From NCBI GenBank assembly GCA_030145945.1, contig JASLDK010000109.1, positions 1 through 7,066 of the forward strand: DNA of 7,066 nucleotides, written 5' to 3'. Within the stretch, counting starts at the first letter, position 1, and each line of letters begins with the position of its first letter. A program made the position numbers and the translations under genes. Origin of the DNA: Nocardioides sp. (GTDB lineage Bacteria; Actinomycetota; Actinomycetes; Propionibacteriales; Nocardioidaceae). Below the pieces are notes generated by a model. The model was given only the letters and a program-made list of their open reading frames with translations. It searched no databases and was not told the DNA's origin. This document shows positions 5,516 to 7,066 of this stretch, in pieces.

Positions 5516-5520
5516 CCCTC
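5516..5520 (-). promoter_or_regulatory. Ribosome binding site GAGGG for the TetR gene
   Basis: GAGGG on the minus strand is 7 nt upstream of GTG 5508 and only 1 nt from TTG 5514. It therefore decides in favour of the GTG as the start. Confidence 0.65.
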
Positions 5521-5539
5521 TCACGAAGCGCGTCACGGC

Positions 5540-6520
5540 TCAGGAGAACCGGTGGAACCAGCGCCCCAGGTCCGCGGCGATGCCGTCGCACGTGAGGTTG
5601 CGGTCACGCTGGTCCTCGACCCACTGGCCCATCACGGCCACTCCACCCTGGATCGACCAGTCCGGTCCGCACCGGTTGAGCGCCTCTGCCTGCGAGGTCT
5701 GGCCTGCGGCCCGCCACTCAGGAACTCCCCCGAGCTTCAGGTCACCGACGACGCGACGGTAGAGGGCAGGCGTGGAGTAGACGCCGATGTTGAAGCCCGC
5801 GTCGACGTAGCCGCGCGCCACTCCCTCGATGACGGCCGCGTTGGCCTGGAGGTCACTGCTCCAGTCGAACTTCGGGACCGGCTCGATGTCGATCCACACG
5901 ATCGGGCTGAGCAGGCCGACCTGCCCCATCGTCTTGATGTTGAACCGGGCCTGCTGATAGCCGACGTTGCGGAGCCGATCGAGCCGATCGGAGGCGTCGT
6001 ACGGTCCGTCAGCGCCCTGCTTGGCGAGGGTCGCCTCGCTGGGGAAGCTGGAGACGGCGTAGACCGACACGAGGACGTCGTTGGCCCTGACCCAGGCGAC
6101 CTGGTCGGCGAGGCAGGGGTTGGGGGTGAATCCGGGACCGTTGGTGAGGCCGAGCACGACGTACTCCGCCTCGGCGGTCGGCATCGGCAACCCGAGCCCC
6201 TGCTTCTCCGGGATCCCCATGCCCGGCGGGCATTGCGGCCAGCTGACGTCGCCGCCGAGGACATTGCCGTCCCGCGGCGCGATGTTGCTGGTCGACTTGC
6301 CTGCGTTCCTGGCGGCCTCCTCGGCAAGCTTCGCCAGGTCGCCGGCATCTGCCCCGGGATCTCCGGCGTCACCGCCGGGGACACCGTCCGTGCTGGCAGA
6401 ACTCGCCGTCCCTGTGGGAACGGGCGGGCGCGGCGGCGCTGCCGACTGCGATCCGTTGCTGCAGCCAGCGAGGGCAACAGCAACCAGCAACGCAGCGACA
6501 CTGACGCCAGCCCGCCGCAT
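5540..6520 (-). CDS. Secreted lipoprotein with GH25-like (glycoside hydrolase-like) domain
   Basis: A 326-aa protein predicted to be exported and anchored by lipid at Cys20. The N-terminus is MRRAG, a hydrophobic core, and the lipobox LAGC at 17-20. A Pro/Ser/Thr/Gly/Asp-rich spacer (about 21-65) and a short Ala/Glu helix follow. From about residue 86 the sequence suggests a TIM-barrel GH25/lysozyme-like domain: GGDVSWPQC (D91), a segment ending YVVLGLTNGPGF, VSVYAVSSFP, VWIDIEP (D211, E213), and GFNIGVYSTPALYRRVVG. GH25 muramidases use an N-terminal strand Asp and a D-x-E pair, so the catalytic pattern may be retained. Cys97, 136, 284 and 311 are suited to disulfides. The ATG starts 3 nt after the thrS stop with a weak AGG 8 nt upstream, so the two are probably co-transcribed. 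A role in peptidoglycan or wall glycan cleavage is inference; a non-catalytic binding role is possible. Confidence 0.8.
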   Translation of the reverse strand: MRRAGVSVAALLVAVALAGCSNGSQSAAPPRPPVPTGTASSASTDGVPGGDAGDPGADAGDLAKLAEEAARNAGKSTSNIAPRDGNVLGGDVSWPQCPPGMGIPEKQGLGLPMPTAEAEYVVLGLTNGPGFTPNPCLADQVAWVRANDVLVSVYAVSSFPSEATLAKQGADGPYDASDRLDRLRNVGYQQARFNIKTMGQVGLLSPIVWIDIEPVPKFDWSSDLQANAAVIEGVARGYVDAGFNIGVYSTPALYRRVVGDLKLGGVPEWRAAGQTSQAEALNRCGPDWSIQGGVAVMGQWVEDQRDRNLTCDGIAADLGRWFHRFS

Positions 6521-6523
6521 GGC

Positions 6524-7066
6524 TCAGACCTGCTCGTGCGAGGCCACGGCTGCGATCACACGCTCGATCGCCTCAGCGATGGGTACGCCGTTGTCCTGGC
6601 GACCGTCGCGATAGCGGAAGCTGACCGCACCCTTCTCGACGTCCTCGCCACCCGCGATCAGCATGAACGGGATCTTCTGCAGCTGCGCGTTGCGGATCTT
6701 CTTCTGGAAGCGGTCGTCGGACTCGTCGACCTCGACCCGGATCCCCCGCGCCTTCAGCTGGTTGGTGATCTCGTAGAGGTAGTCGGTGAACGCATCGGCA
6801 ACCGGGATGCCGACGACCTGCACCGGGGCCAGCCACGGGGGGAAGGCGCCGGCGTAGTGCTCGACGAGGACCCCGAGGAAACGCTCGATCGAGCCGAACT
6901 TCGCCGAGTGGATCATCACCGGCTGCTGCTTCGAGCCGTCGGACGAGGTGTATTCGAGACCGAAGCGCGCGGGCTGGTTGAAGTCGTACTGGACCGTGCC
7001 CATCTGCCAGGTGCGGCCGATCGCGTCCTTGGCCTGGACGGAGATCTTCGGGCCGTAGAACGCGGC
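6524..7066 (-). CDS. thrS: Threonyl-tRNA synthetase, C-terminal part (5' end outside window)
   Basis: The last 180 aa of ThrRS, which charges tRNA-Thr with threonine in the cytoplasm. The reading frame is open to the right window edge, beginning AAFYGPKISVQAKDAIGRTW, the class II catalytic core. Then come GTVQYDFNQPARFGLEY, the PVMIH segment whose His corresponds to the zinc ligand in the family, and motif 3 FGSIERFLGVLVEHYAG with the ATP-binding Arg. WLAPVQVVGIPVADAF begins the anticodon-binding domain (HGTP_anticodon fold), which ends with RNAQLQKIPFMLIAGGEDVE and AVSFRYRDG before the TGA. The TGS and editing domains expected upstream are beyond the window. The stop is 3 nt before the lipoprotein ATG. 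The linked HIT and pgsA genes match the mycobacterial thrS neighbourhood. Confidence 0.98.
   Translation of the reverse strand, partial: AAFYGPKISVQAKDAIGRTWQMGTVQYDFNQPARFGLEYTSSDGSKQQPVMIHSAKFGSIERFLGVLVEHYAGAFPPWLAPVQVVGIPVADAFTDYLYEITNQLKARGIRVEVDESDDRFQKKIRNAQLQKIPFMLIAGGEDVEKGAVSFRYRDGRQDNGVPIAEAIERVIAAVASHEQV

Noticed and set aside
1..7066. tRNA/rRNA genes, CRISPR arrays, insertion sequences or phage genes
   Set aside because: No repeat-spacer pattern, transposase or integrase motifs, terminal inverted repeats or tRNA-like cloverleaf were seen on either strand.

Overview
The window is high-GC DNA with all nine protein genes on the minus strand, so transcription reads from right to left. 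Translations, gene order, frequent GTG/TTG starts and a probable leaderless promoter all point to an actinobacterium. A Nocardioidaceae-like organism (Nocardioides or a relative) is my best guess, inferred from overall protein character and not proven by any marker. The order thrS – HIT protein – pgsA, with pdxS nearby, is also known around Rv2614c–Rv2606c in Mycobacterium tuberculosis. This supports the identifications of these genes.

Right part (about 7066–3567): a tightly packed, probably co-transcribed housekeeping block. It holds the 3' end of thrS (threonyl-tRNA synthetase), a secreted lipoprotein with a GH25-like fold, a TetR-family regulator, a HIT-family Ap4A phosphorylase-like protein, and pgsA (a CDP-alcohol phosphotransferase, probably phosphatidylinositol-phosphate synthase). 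Intergenic gaps are 3, 31, -4 and 11 nt. pdxS (PLP synthase lyase subunit) follows after 22 nt. It has no ribosome binding site, but a TAGACT -10 box lies 7 nt before its ATG, so it probably has its own leaderless transcript. A 13-bp perfect hairpin 38 nt after the pdxS stop closes this block.

Left part (about 2566–1): a separate accessory module for surface export. It encodes a TasA/CalY-like protein with a SipW-dependent-type signal peptide, then an ER/archaeal-type (SipW-like) signal peptidase I, then an LPXTG (LPGTG) wall-anchored protein. Last is a second SipW-type substrate that starts at GTG 478 and runs off the left edge. Gene junctions are 4 nt apart or overlapping. I infer that the peptidase matures the two substrates, and that the LPXTG protein holds the product at the cell wall, possibly as a fibre or matrix. 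Upstream of the module is a GGGAC-N4-GTCCC palindrome, similar in core to DosR/DevR boxes, flanked symmetrically by two GTGACCGG copies; it is a candidate operator.

No RNA genes, insertion sequences, CRISPR arrays or phage genes were seen. The only intergenic region over 50 nt is 2418–2638.
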